NCBI GenBank assembly: GCA_903822175.1
Contig: CAIJOB010000038.1
Location: 1-64,000 of the forward strand
Direction of reading: 5' to 3'
From: an uncultured Alphaproteobacteria bacterium
GTDB taxonomy: Bacteria > Pseudomonadota > Alphaproteobacteria > Caulobacterales > Caulobacteraceae
DNA: 64,000 bases
Shown piece by piece: positions 41,633 to 50,900 of this stretch (position 1 is its first letter; the number at the start of each line of letters is the position of its first letter). The notes beneath the pieces were generated by a model, which was not told the origin of the DNA, did not search any database, and worked only from the letters and a program-made list of their open reading frames with translations. The position numbers and the translations under genes were made by a program.

Positions 41633-42553
41633 ATGCGCGCCGCGCTCCTGCATCTCGACGCGGCCTTGACCGCTCAGGACGCCCTCGCTGCCCAGGTGGT
41701 GAGCGGCGGCGGGCGCGATGTGGACGCCCGCGACCTGGGCCCGGCGCTTAGACTCTGGAGCCGTCCGCAGGCGCTGGACGCGCTGGCCGAGCGTCTGCGC
41801 CGCGACCTGCCGGCCAGCGCCGGCCCGGCGCTGGTGTTCACCGGCTCCGGCGACTTCCATCACGTGAGCCCGATCCTGTTGCGCCGCGCCATCGAGGCGG
41901 CGGGCTGCGAGGCGGTGACCGTCCTGCATTTCGACAACCATCCCGACTGGGTGCGCTTCGCCAATGGCGTCCATTGCGGGTCGTGGGTCGGCCAGGCCGC
42001 GCGCCTGCCAGGCGTCGCCAAGGTGATCACCGCTGGCGTCTGTAGCCCCGACATCCGCAAGCCCAGCCCACGCCGCGCCGACCTCGACCTGCTGACCGAG
42101 GAGCGGTTGGAGCTCTACGCCTATCGCGGGCCGGACGGGGCGGCCTCGGTCGAACTCTGCGGCCAGAGCTGGCCGACCATCGCGGCCATGGGCGAGGCGA
42201 CCTTCGCCGCCTTCCTGGCCGACCGGATCGCCACCGACGCCATCTACATCACCATCGACAAGGACGTGCTGCGCGCGGACGCGGCCGCCACCAACTGGGA
42301 CCAGGGCCAGACCAGCCTGGAATTCCTCAAAGCGCTGATCGCCCCGCTGCTGGACAGCCACACCCTGATCGGCGCCGACGTGGTCGGGGACTGGTCGCCG
42401 GCGGTCTATGGCGGCGGACCGATCGCGCGGCTGTTGAAACGCGGCGAGGCGATGCTCGACCAGCCCTGGTCGAAGCCGGCGCCGGCCGCTTGCGCCGCCA
42501 ACGAGGACGTCAATCTGCAGCTCTTCAACCTGATCGCCGGGGGCGCCCAATGA
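41633..42553 (+). CDS. Ureohydrolase (arginase/agmatinase) superfamily protein
   Basis: 306 aa. Metal-binding motifs GDFHHVS (His), LHFDNHPDW (DxHxD form) and ITIDKDVL (DxD) are all intact, so an active binuclear centre is likely. It lacks the normal arginase substrate loops, and the sequence around GVHCGSWVG is unusual. Substrate probably a guanidino or amide compound rather than arginine itself (inference). Stop overlaps the next ATG (ATGA). Confidence 0.8.
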   Translation: MRAALLHLDAALTAQDALAAQVVSGGGRDVDARDLGPALRLWSRPQALDALAERLRRDLPASAGPALVFTGSGDFHHVSPILLRRAIEAAGCEAVTVLHFDNHPDWVRFANGVHCGSWVGQAARLPGVAKVITAGVCSPDIRKPSPRRADLDLLTEERLELYAYRGPDGAASVELCGQSWPTIAAMGEATFAAFLADRIATDAIYITIDKDVLRADAAATNWDQGQTSLEFLKALIAPLLDSHTLIGADVVGDWSPAVYGGGPIARLLKRGEAMLDQPWSKPAPAACAANEDVNLQLFNLIAGGAQ

Positions 42554-43449
42554 ACGCCATCGGCAACACGCCCGGAAGCTCTCTGGAGCGCCGGCCCTAC
42601 AAGCTTCCGGGCAAGGACCGCAGCTTCAGGATCCGGGGCGATGGCAAGAAGGGCGTCCTCCTAATCCACGGCCTGACCGGCGCGCCCAGCGAGATGAAGT
42701 CGGTGGGCCGTGTGCTGCACCGCCGGGGTTTCAGCCTCCACGCCCCGATGCTGGCCGGGCATGGCGGCACGGAAGCCGATCTTCTGAAGACTGGCTGGCG
42801 CGACTGGGTCGACAGCGCCAAGCAAGCCTATCTGGAACTCGCGCGCGAGGTGGACGAGGTCTATGTGGCCGGCATCTGCGCCGGCGGCGCCATCGGCCTG
42901 GAGCTCTGCGCCGCCTTTCCTGAGATCAAGGGCGCGGCGGCCTATTCCATGCTGTTCGAATACGATGGCTGGAACATGCCCAAGATCACGCTGGGCGCGC
43001 CGGTGATCCAGGCGGTCGCCAACCTGCCGGGCCTGCGCAGCTTGAGCTTCACCCAGCCGCACCCTTACGGCTTCAAGGACGAGCGCCTGCGGGGCCTGGC
43101 CGAAAATGCCCTGGAGTCGCTGATCCCGGGCGCGCTGGCGCGGATGCCGCTGGGCTGCATGCATCAGCTCTACAAGATGGCCAAGCACGTGGAGCAGGTG
43201 GCGCCGACCATCAAGGCGCCGGTGCTGATCGTGCATGCGGCCGAGGACGACATGGCCAATCCGCGCAACGCCTATCGGCTGAGCGCGGCGCTGGGCGGGC
43301 CGAGCGAGGTCGTGCTGCTCGAGGACAGCTACCACATGGTTCATGTGGACAGGGAGCACGTGCGGACCGGCGAACTGACCGCCAGCTTCTTCGGCGCGCC
43401 GTTGGCCGCCGCCCCGGCCGCGCGGAGCGTCGCCGCCGTCAATGCCTAG
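42550..43449 (+). CDS. Alpha/beta-hydrolase with Cys at the nucleophile position
   Basis: 299 aa, Est30-like carboxylesterase family (LLIHGLTGAPSEM is the oxyanion/His-Gly block; AEDDMAN holds the acid, and YHMVHVD the His). The nucleophile elbow, normally GxSxG, reads GICAGG, putting Cys in place of Ser. Cys-type nucleophiles are known in dienelactone hydrolases and in some thioesterases. ATG overlaps the ureohydrolase TGA (ATGA). In this cluster it could release a product from a carrier (inference). Confidence 0.8.
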   Translation: MNAIGNTPGSSLERRPYKLPGKDRSFRIRGDGKKGVLLIHGLTGAPSEMKSVGRVLHRRGFSLHAPMLAGHGGTEADLLKTGWRDWVDSAKQAYLELAREVDEVYVAGICAGGAIGLELCAAFPEIKGAAAYSMLFEYDGWNMPKITLGAPVIQAVANLPGLRSLSFTQPHPYGFKDERLRGLAENALESLIPGALARMPLGCMHQLYKMAKHVEQVAPTIKAPVLIVHAAEDDMANPRNAYRLSAALGGPSEVVLLEDSYHMVHVDREHVRTGELTASFFGAPLAAAPAARSVAAVNA

Positions 43450-44602
43450 GACGGAGCCTGGGACGGGCCCCGAGATCGGTGTCGTCGACAGCCTGGCCGC
43501 CGTCGACAGGGCGCAGTGGGACGCCCTCTTCGCCGAGACCCTGGAGGGCTACGACTATCTCCTCGCTGTCGAGCGCGCGGGCCTGGAAGGGTTCCGCTGG
43601 CGCTATGTGCTGGCGAGCGAGGATGGCGTGCTGATCGCCGCGGTCCCGGCCTTCCTCACCGATTATGTGGTCGAGACCACGCTGACCGGCCCCGGCAAGC
43701 GGGGAATCGAGGCGGTGCGCCGGGTCCTGCCGGGGTTCCTAAAACTGGGCCTGGCTTGCCTGGGCTCGCCCTGCACGACGACCGCCAGCCTGGGCTTCGC
43801 GCCCCAGATCGCCCAGGCCGATCGGCCGGCGCTGCTCTGCGCCCTGCTGGCCGCCTTCGAGGCCGATGCGCGGGCCAATGGCTGCGGCCTCTTCGCGTCG
43901 AAGGACGTGGTGGCGGACGACACGCCCCTGTGGGACGCGGCTGCGCGGCCGCTGGGCTACCGCCCTATGGCCAGCCTGCCGATCGCCGGCCTCGACATCG
44001 ATTTCCCCGACATGGACGCCTATTTCGCCCGCCTCAGCTACACCGCGCGCAAGGACATGCGCCGCAAGCTGCGGGTCCTGGATGGTCTGCGCATCGAGGT
44101 CCGCGCCGACGCGGAGGAATTCGCCGACCGCCTGATGGCGCTCTACGAACAGACCCGCGCGCGGGCCGACATGTCGTTCGAGCACCTGACCACCGGCTAC
44201 TTCCTGGGTGTCCCGCGCCAGATGCCCGGCCGCGCCTTCTGGGTGCTCTATTTCGAGGGCGAGGACCTGCTGGCCGCCAACCTGCTGGTGCAGGACGAGA
44301 CGACCTTGCTCGACAAATACTTCCTGATGGACGCGGCGCGGGGCCGCGCGCTGAACCTCTATTTCGTCAGCTGGTTCACCAATCTGCGCCTGTGCCTGGA
44401 GCGGGGCCTCAAGCACTACCGGTCCGGCCAGGCGGCCTATGAGAACAAGCTTAGGCTCGGAAGCCGTCTTACCCGCACCTCGATCTATTTCCGCCATCGG
44501 AATCCGGTCTTCAACGGCGTGATGCAGCTGTTCGCGCCGCTGTTCGCCGCTGACCCCCAGATGCGCGAGGCGGTAAGTGAGGGGGCAGGTAAAATCGGAT
44601 GA
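43442..44602 (+). CDS. GNAT/FemAB-type N-acyltransferase
   Basis: 386 aa, COG3146-like predicted N-acyltransferase. A first GNAT-like half is followed by the conserved segment YFARLSYTARKDMRRKLRVL and the second-half core (FWVLYFEGEDLLAANLLVQDETTLLDKYFLMD, then RSGQAAYENKLRLGS). Members of this group transfer acyl groups to amines, some from acyl carrier proteins. Starts 8 bases inside the hydrolase gene. With ACP and KAS next to it, N-acylation of an amine is the natural guess. Confidence 0.75.
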   Translation: MPRTEPGTGPEIGVVDSLAAVDRAQWDALFAETLEGYDYLLAVERAGLEGFRWRYVLASEDGVLIAAVPAFLTDYVVETTLTGPGKRGIEAVRRVLPGFLKLGLACLGSPCTTTASLGFAPQIAQADRPALLCALLAAFEADARANGCGLFASKDVVADDTPLWDAAARPLGYRPMASLPIAGLDIDFPDMDAYFARLSYTARKDMRRKLRVLDGLRIEVRADAEEFADRLMALYEQTRARADMSFEHLTTGYFLGVPRQMPGRAFWVLYFEGEDLLAANLLVQDETTLLDKYFLMDAARGRALNLYFVSWFTNLRLCLERGLKHYRSGQAAYENKLRLGSRLTRTSIYFRHRNPVFNGVMQLFAPLFAADPQMREAVSEGAGKIG

Positions 44603-44741
44603 CCTCAGACGATCTGCCGCCCCTGGCATCTTGCCATGAGGCTTGGCGCGGGCCACCTGAGGCTGTAACCCTCGGGCGGCGTCAGAAGGGGTGTGGCGGA
44701 CGGTTTTGCGACCCCGTGAAGGTTATGGAAAAAGCGTTGGC

Positions 44742-44999
44742 ATGGCTCCGGTGACTCCCAGCGACGATGAGCTGTTCGACGTGATCTCCAAGGAGGCGCT
44801 GATCGACCGCGCCACCCTGACGCGCGAGGCCAATCTCGAAGATCTCGGCATCGCCTCGCTCGACGTGATCAGCGTGCTGTTCGAGGTCGAGGAGCGCTTT
44901 GGTATCCTGGTCGAGGCCGAGGAGCTGACCGACTGCAAGACGCTCGGCCAGTTGATGGACAAGGTGAAGGCCAAGGCCCAGGCCGCGGCCTCCGCCTGA
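44742..44999 (+). CDS. Acyl carrier protein
   Basis: 85 aa. The 4'-phosphopantetheine site is Ser in LGIASLDVISVLFEVEERFG (the usual DSL is ASL here). Four-helix ACP pattern with acidic helix II. ATG at 44742 chosen; a longer in-frame start at 44691 has no support. A 139-base gap separates it from the acyltransferase, and the KAS gene follows 14 bases on. Dedicated carrier for the cluster rather than the housekeeping AcpP (inference). Confidence 0.85.
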   Translation: MAPVTPSDDELFDVISKEALIDRATLTREANLEDLGIASLDVISVLFEVEERFGILVEAEELTDCKTLGQLMDKVKAKAQAAASA

Positions 45000-45013
45000 C
45001 TTAGGGACCGAGC

Positions 45014-46246
45014 GTGAACCGCATCGCCGTCACCGGCCTGGGCGCGATCTCGGCTCTCGGAGCCTCCCTCGAAGAGAACTGGCAGGCCGCGGTCGCGGGC
45101 CGCCCGGGCATCGCGCGCACGCGGATGGGCGACGGCGAACATGGCCCCGGCGGGCTGGAGCTGCCCATGGCCCGCGTCGCGGATGGCTATCAGGCCGCCG
45201 TCGACGCGGCGCTTGGGCGTCCCGTCATGGCAGGGCTCGATCCCTTCGCCCGCTTCATCCTGGCGCCGGCGCTGGAGGCCCTGGAGCAGTCAGGGCTGCG
45301 CGGCCACGAGGTGCTGACCGAACGCACGGCGGTGGTCTTCGGCCATGGCTTTGGCGGTCTGGCGACCCTGGAGGCCGGCTACGAGCGCTACTTCGGCATG
45401 AAGTCGCCGCGCATGCATCCCTCGACGGTGCCGCGCGGCATGATGAGCGCTGGCGTCAGCGCCGTGGCCATGACCTTCGAGATTCGCGGCCCGGTGTTCG
45501 CCACCTCCAGCGCCTGCGCTTCGTCGGCGCATGCGATCGCCCAGGGCGCGTCGATGATCGCCATGGGCCAGGTCGACGCGGCCCTGGTGGGCGGCAGCGA
45601 GGCGATCTCCACCGCCGGCTCCGTGCGCGCCTGGGAGGCGATCAAGGCCATGTCGCCGACCGCCTGCCGCCCATTCTCCGCCGACCGCGACGGCATGGTG
45701 CTGGGCGAGGGCGGCGCGGTCCTGGCGCTGGAAGCCTGGGACCACGCCAAGGCGCGGGGCGCGACCATCCTGGGCGAGCTGGTCGGTTGGGGCATGTCAT
45801 CGGACGCTTTCCACATCACCCAGCCCTCGCCGGAGGGCCAGGCGCGGGCCATGCGCCAGGCGGCGACCCAGGCCAAGGCGCTCGACCGTGACGACATCCT
45901 AGTCTCCGCCCACGGCACCGGCACGCCGCTGAATGACGCCGCCGAGACCCAGTCGCTGGTCGAGGTGTTCGGAGCGCAGGCGCGCAAGCTGCCGGTGACC
46001 GCCACCAAGTCGGCGCACGGCCACCTGATCGGCGGCTCCGCGGCGTTGCAGGCCGCCATCGGCCTGCGGGCCCTGGCTGAGGGCGTCGCGCCGCCGATCC
46101 AGAACTTCACCGCCCGCGACCCGGCCTGCGACCTCGACCTGGTGATCGGTGACGCGCGGAAGATCAATTCACGCCTGCTGCTGCAGAACGCCTTCGCGTT
46201 CGGCGGGCTCAACGTGGCGCTGATGTTCGCGAGCGCTAAGGCTTAG
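45014..46246 (+). CDS. Beta-ketoacyl-ACP synthase, KAS II-type
   Basis: 410 aa condensing enzyme. Cys in ATSSACASSAHAI, first His in SAHGTGTPLND and second His in KSAHGHLIGG make the full C-H-H triad, so it should condense acyl-ACP with malonyl-ACP. The end FAFGGLNVALMF is typical. GTG start. Sequence suggests a secondary-metabolism KAS rather than FabF. Last gene of the cluster; the stop overlaps that of the converging secreted protein. Confidence 0.88.
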   Translation: MNRIAVTGLGAISALGASLEENWQAAVAGRPGIARTRMGDGEHGPGGLELPMARVADGYQAAVDAALGRPVMAGLDPFARFILAPALEALEQSGLRGHEVLTERTAVVFGHGFGGLATLEAGYERYFGMKSPRMHPSTVPRGMMSAGVSAVAMTFEIRGPVFATSSACASSAHAIAQGASMIAMGQVDAALVGGSEAISTAGSVRAWEAIKAMSPTACRPFSADRDGMVLGEGGAVLALEAWDHAKARGATILGELVGWGMSSDAFHITQPSPEGQARAMRQAATQAKALDRDDILVSAHGTGTPLNDAAETQSLVEVFGAQARKLPVTATKSAHGHLIGGSAALQAAIGLRALAEGVAPPIQNFTARDPACDLDLVIGDARKINSRLLLQNAFAFGGLNVALMFASAKA

Positions 46247-47226
46247 CGCGCTGCGGTCTCGGCTTCGGTGGCGGCCTTGACGATGTGGTCGGCGATTTCC
46301 ATCCGCTGCTGCGAGCCGCTCTCGCGCGGATTGACCAGGTAGAGCGCCTTCAGGAGGTTCAGGTCGTAGGCGGTCACCGTTTCCGGCGGGTTCTCCTGGC
46401 AATCGTCGGCCATGAAGTTGAGGATGCTGGGGATCACCGCGTTGCAGTGCTCCAGCCCCTGCCAGCGGGCGAGCGCCAGGAAGGCGATGTAGTCCGCCAC
46501 CGGCCCGATCTTGCCGTTCGAGACCTTGTTGCGGTCGCCGATGATCAGAGCGAAAGCGATATCGCTCGAGAGTTCGGCGCCGAGGCGCGAACCGGCATGG
46601 CCGTGCAAACCCCCGCCGCCCAGCTCCGAGCCGCCGCCGAACTGGGCGTCCGCGCCGTTGATGTCGCCGACGACGCTCTGGCGGCTGACATCGAGGAAGT
46701 TGCGGCCATGCGGGTCGCGGGTGCGGGTGACGTACCAGGACTGGATCGGCCGGTCGAAGGTGGTCAGCTTTTTGAATTGCGAGTGGTAGTGGAAGCCCAG
46801 CACCTCCTCGCGCTTGCGCCCGATGTTGGTGAGCAGGCGCTGCGGCTGGTCGGTGAAGATCACCTGGACGTTGGGCGTGCAGCCCCAGAAGGTCGAGACC
46901 GGCGCGCCGACCTCCTTGGCCAGTTTGATCACCCGGTCATGGACGAAGCTGTTGAACTGGTCCGGCATCCCCTGGACGGCGACGCAGATCGGTTCGCGGA
47001 ACCGGGCGTACTGGCCGGTGGACGGGCTCTCCGGCATCCGCTGGCGTACGAACTCCGAGGCGTTGCTGACCACCGGCGGCGGCTTCTTGGCGACGACGGT
47101 CACGCCGTCCAGGTTGGCGGCGGCGGCCTTCGGAACGGTGGCGGGCGCCGAGGCCTGCGCCGTGGCGGCTCCCGTGGCGAGGATCGCCAGAGCCGCCATG
47201 CCCGCCCGTTTCCAGCCTCGCGTCAT
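46243..47226 (-). CDS. Exported conserved hypothetical protein
   Basis: 327 aa. Signal peptide (about 1-26, core AALAILATGAATAQASA). No family I can name; the middle has a Gly/His-rich patch (SELGGGGLHGHAG), conserved Cys pairs (CVAVQG, WGCTPN, CNAV, DDCQENPP) and a predicted helical C-terminus. The pattern suggests a periplasmic protein with disulfides. Its TAA overlaps the KAS stop (TTAG); it may or may not belong to that cluster. Confidence 0.65.
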   Translation of the reverse strand: MTRGWKRAGMAALAILATGAATAQASAPATVPKAAAANLDGVTVVAKKPPPVVSNASEFVRQRMPESPSTGQYARFREPICVAVQGMPDQFNSFVHDRVIKLAKEVGAPVSTFWGCTPNVQVIFTDQPQRLLTNIGRKREEVLGFHYHSQFKKLTTFDRPIQSWYVTRTRDPHGRNFLDVSRQSVVGDINGADAQFGGGSELGGGGLHGHAGSRLGAELSSDIAFALIIGDRNKVSNGKIGPVADYIAFLALARWQGLEHCNAVIPSILNFMADDCQENPPETVTAYDLNLLKALYLVNPRESGSQQRMEIADHIVKAATEAETAAR

Positions 47227-47289
47227 GCCTTCGCCCCCGCTTGCCGATGTAACAGGCTAGCACGCCTGTGACGTCTGGCGAGGCCGCGC

Positions 47290-47904
47290 TCAGGTCACCG
47301 CCTGCCAGAGGAAGATCAGACCACCGGCCATGACCGCGCCGCCGCCCGCGCGGATGACGTAGCCGCCCCAGCGCCAGCGGTGCAGCAGGCCGATGACGAT
47401 GCCGCAGAGGTGCAAGAGGCCGGTCGCGAGCACGAAGCCCGCGCTATAGAGCAGCGGATTGTGTCCCGGCGGCATCTCCGCGCCGTGGGCGTGGCCGTGG
47501 AACAGGCCGAAGATCCCGACGATCGTGGCGACAAGCCATAGCGGCGCGCGGAACTGGCTGAGCACGGCGGCGCCTAACACCACTCCGGAAAGCGCGATGC
47601 CGATCTCCGCGCCCGGCAGCGGCACGCCGATCAGGCCCAAAAATCCGCCGAACGCCATGACCAGCGGAAAGGTCAGCGGCAACACCCAGATCGCCGGCCG
47701 CCCAAGCTGCGCGCCCCACATGCCCACCGCCACCATGGCGATGATGTGATCGAGCCCCGACACCGGGTGCAGGAAGCCGCTGACAAAGCCGATCGCCTCG
47801 CCCTTGACGATGTGCGCCTGCGCGGCCCCGGGCAGCAGCAGGAAGCCAAGCACGAGCGCGGCGATGGCGCACCTCAAGGCGACAGGTAAGGGGGCTCGCG
47901 TCAT
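47290..47904 (-). CDS. HupE/UreJ-family membrane protein
   Basis: 204 aa. Signal peptide or first helix, then GFLHPVSGLDHIIAMVAVG and IFGLFHGHAHGAEMPPG, the His/Asp-rich motifs of HupE/UreJ proteins, thought to move Ni2+ (or Co2+) across the inner membrane. About six helices. No urease or hydrogenase genes lie in the window, so its metal role is family-based. Confidence 0.85.
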   Translation of the reverse strand: MTRAPLPVALRCAIAALVLGFLLLPGAAQAHIVKGEAIGFVSGFLHPVSGLDHIIAMVAVGMWGAQLGRPAIWVLPLTFPLVMAFGGFLGLIGVPLPGAEIGIALSGVVLGAAVLSQFRAPLWLVATIVGIFGLFHGHAHGAEMPPGHNPLLYSAGFVLATGLLHLCGIVIGLLHRWRWGGYVIRAGGGAVMAGGLIFLWQAVT

Positions 47905-47989
47905 CGGACGGCGAGGTTAGTCAAACATCCGCGGCGCCGCCACGGCCCGCGTTCGATCGCTCCGCAGAGAGGAAGCCCAGGCCGAGGCC

Positions 47990-50900
47990 TCAGGGGTTGA
48001 GATTCAGCAGCGCCGGGTCACCGCCCTGGGCTGCGATGTTGACGCTGACGGCGCGCTCGACCGCATAGCGCAGCAGGGCGTTGGGCCCGCCGGCCTTGGG
48101 GCCGGTGCCGGAGAGGCCCTCGCCGCCGAACGGCTGGACGCCCACCACCGCGCCGATCATCGAGCGGTTGACGTAGGCGTTGCCGGCCGGGACGGCGGCG
48201 CGGACCTGGGCGGCGAAGGCCTCGATGCGGCTGTGGACGCCGAGCGTCAGGCCATAGCCGGCGGCGGCCAGCGGCGCGGCGGCGGCGTCCAGATCGTTGG
48301 CGTCATAGCGGACCACATGCAGGATCGGTCCGAACACCTCCCGTTGCAGGAAGGCCGCCGAGGGGATTTCCGCCAGCACCGGGCCGAAGAAGTGGCCGCC
48401 CTTCGGGGAGGCCAGTTCGTGCAGCACCTTGGCTTCCTTGCCGAGCCGTGTCCGGTGTTTGGCCAGGGCCGAGCGGGCGTCCTCGTCGATCACCGGGCCG
48501 ATGTCGGTGCGCGGATCAGCGGGGTCGGCGACCACCAGGGCGTCCATGGCGCCGGCCAGACCCTCGATCAGGGCGTCGGCGGTGTCATGCGGCACGAACA
48601 GCATGCGCAGCGCCGAGCAGCGCTGGCCGGCCGAGCCGAAGGCGGACGCGATGACGTCGTCGATCACCTGTTCGCGCAGCGCCGTGGTGTCGACGAACAT
48701 GGCGTTCAGGCCACCGGTCTCGGCGATGAACGGGACGATGGCGCCATTGCGCGCCGCGAGCGTGCGGTTGATCGCCCAGGCGGTCTCGGTGCCGCCAGTG
48801 AAGGCGACGCCGGCGCAGGTCGGGTGGGCCACCAGGGCCTGGCCGATGGTTGCGCCATCGCCGGGGAGAAGGTGCAGCAGTTTCGGATCGAGCCCTGCGC
48901 CGTGGAACAGGCGCACGGCGGCGGCGGCGATCAGCGGGGTCTGCTCGGCGGGCTTGGCCAGCACCGCGTTGCCGGCGGCGAGCGCGGCGGCGATCTGGCC
49001 GGTGAAGATGGCCAGCGGGAAATTCCAGGGGCTGATGCAGGCGAAGACGCCGCGGCCATACAGCGAGAGCTGGTTGGTCTCGCCCACCGGCCCGCGCAGG
49101 GTCTCCGGCGCGCCGAACTGGCGCTCGGCGAGGCTGGCGTAATAGCGGCAGAAGTCGGCGGCCTCGCGCACCTCGGCGACGCCGTCGGAAAGCGTCTTGC
49201 CGGCCTCGGCCGCGCAGATGGCGATCAGGCGTTCACGGTCGGCTTCCAGGGCGTCGGCCATGGCGCGCAGGATCGGCGCGCGGCCCTCGCCACCGAGGTC
49301 GTTCCAGGCGGGCTGGGCCTTAGCCGCAGCGGCGTAGGCGGCGTCGACATCGGCGGTCGTGGCGTCAGTCGACTGGCCGATGGTCCGCGTGAGGTTGGAG
49401 GGCGAGACGCGCGCGGCGCCCTTGCCCGTCGGGGTCTGGCCGCTGACGATCGGGCCGGCTTCCAGCGCTGGCAGGGCGGCGATGGTGGCGGCCAGGGCGT
49501 CTCGGGTCTGGGCGATGGAGAGGTCCATGCCGCCGGAGTTTCTACGGGTCGCGCCGTAGAGATCGACGGGCAGGGGGATGCGCGGGTGCGGCGCGCCGCC
49601 GGCGGCCTCGACCGTCGAGATCGGGTCGGAGACCACCTTTTCCACCGGGGTCTTTTCGTCGAGCAGGGCGTGGACGAAGGAGGTGTTGGCGCCGTTCTCC
49701 AGCAGGCGGCGCACAAGGTAGGGCAGCAGATCTTCGTGGCTGCCGACCGGGGCGTAGACCCGCAGCGGGAAGTCGCCGTAGCGGTCGCGGGCGCCGGCGT
49801 AGAGCGCCTCGCCCATGCCATGCAGCCGCTGGAATTCCGGCGACAGGCCGGCCTGGCGCGCCATCACCCGGACGGCGGCGAGGGTGTGGGCGTTGTGGGT
49901 CGCGAACTGGCCGTAGAGGGCCGGCGCGGCCGACAGCAGCGCGCGGGCGCAGACCAGGTAGGAGAGGTCGGTCGCGGCCTTGGTCGTGTAGACGGGGTAG
50001 CCCGGCAGGCCGGCCACCTGGGCGCGCTTGATCTCGCTATCCCAATAGGCGCCCTTCACCAGGCGGACCATCAGGCGGCGGCCTGAGGCGCGGGCGATGC
50101 CGGCCACCGCCTCGATCGCCTGGGGTCCGCGCTTTTGATAGGCCTGGACCGCGAGGCCGAGCCCCGTCCAGCTGCCCAGCTCCGGCTCATTGGCCAGGCG
50201 TTCGAGCAGCTCCAGCGAGATCACCAGCCGGTCGGCTTCCTCGGCATCAAGGGTTAGGTTGATGTTGGCGTCGGCGGCCAGCACGGCTAGCCGCTTGATG
50301 CGCGGATAGAGCTCGCCCCAGACCCGCTCCGGCTGGCGCGCCTCGTAGCGGGGCGACAGCGCCGAGAGCTTCACCGAGACGCCGTGGCCGGCTTCCGGGC
50401 CCAAAGAGCCTTGGGGCGACCCGGCGTGCTTGCCCACCACCTTCAGGGCGGCGGCGTAGGCGGCCTCGTAGCGGTCGGCGTCGGCCTCGGTACGGGCGCC
50501 TTCACCCAGCATGTCGAACGAGCAGACGAAGCCGTCCTGGGCCGCCCGCTTAATGGCCTTGGTGATGGTCGCGCCGAGCACGAACTGCTCGCCCATGATC
50601 TTCACCGCGGCGCCCACCGCGCGGCGGATCACCGGCTCGCCGAGCCGGCCGGCCAGGCGGCGGATGAAGCCCGGCAGGTCGGCGCCGGCTTCCTCGTCCG
50701 GGTCGATGAGCTTGCCGGTGAGCATCAGGCTCCAGGTCGAGGCGTTGACCAGCAGGCTGTCGGATGCGCCGGCGTGGCTCGCCCAGTCGGCCGAGGCGAT
50801 CTTCTCGGCGATCAGCTTATCGCGGGTCTCTTCGTCCGGGGTGCGCAGCAGGGCTTCGGCCAGGCACATCAGCGCCAGGCCCTCGCGGGTCGAGAGGCTG

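Noticed and set aside
48233-50086. 617-codon plus-strand open frame inside putA
   Set aside because: Antisense shadow of a high-GC gene: Gly/Arg/Val/Asp-rich, no family motif, entirely within the clearly coding putA on the other strand.
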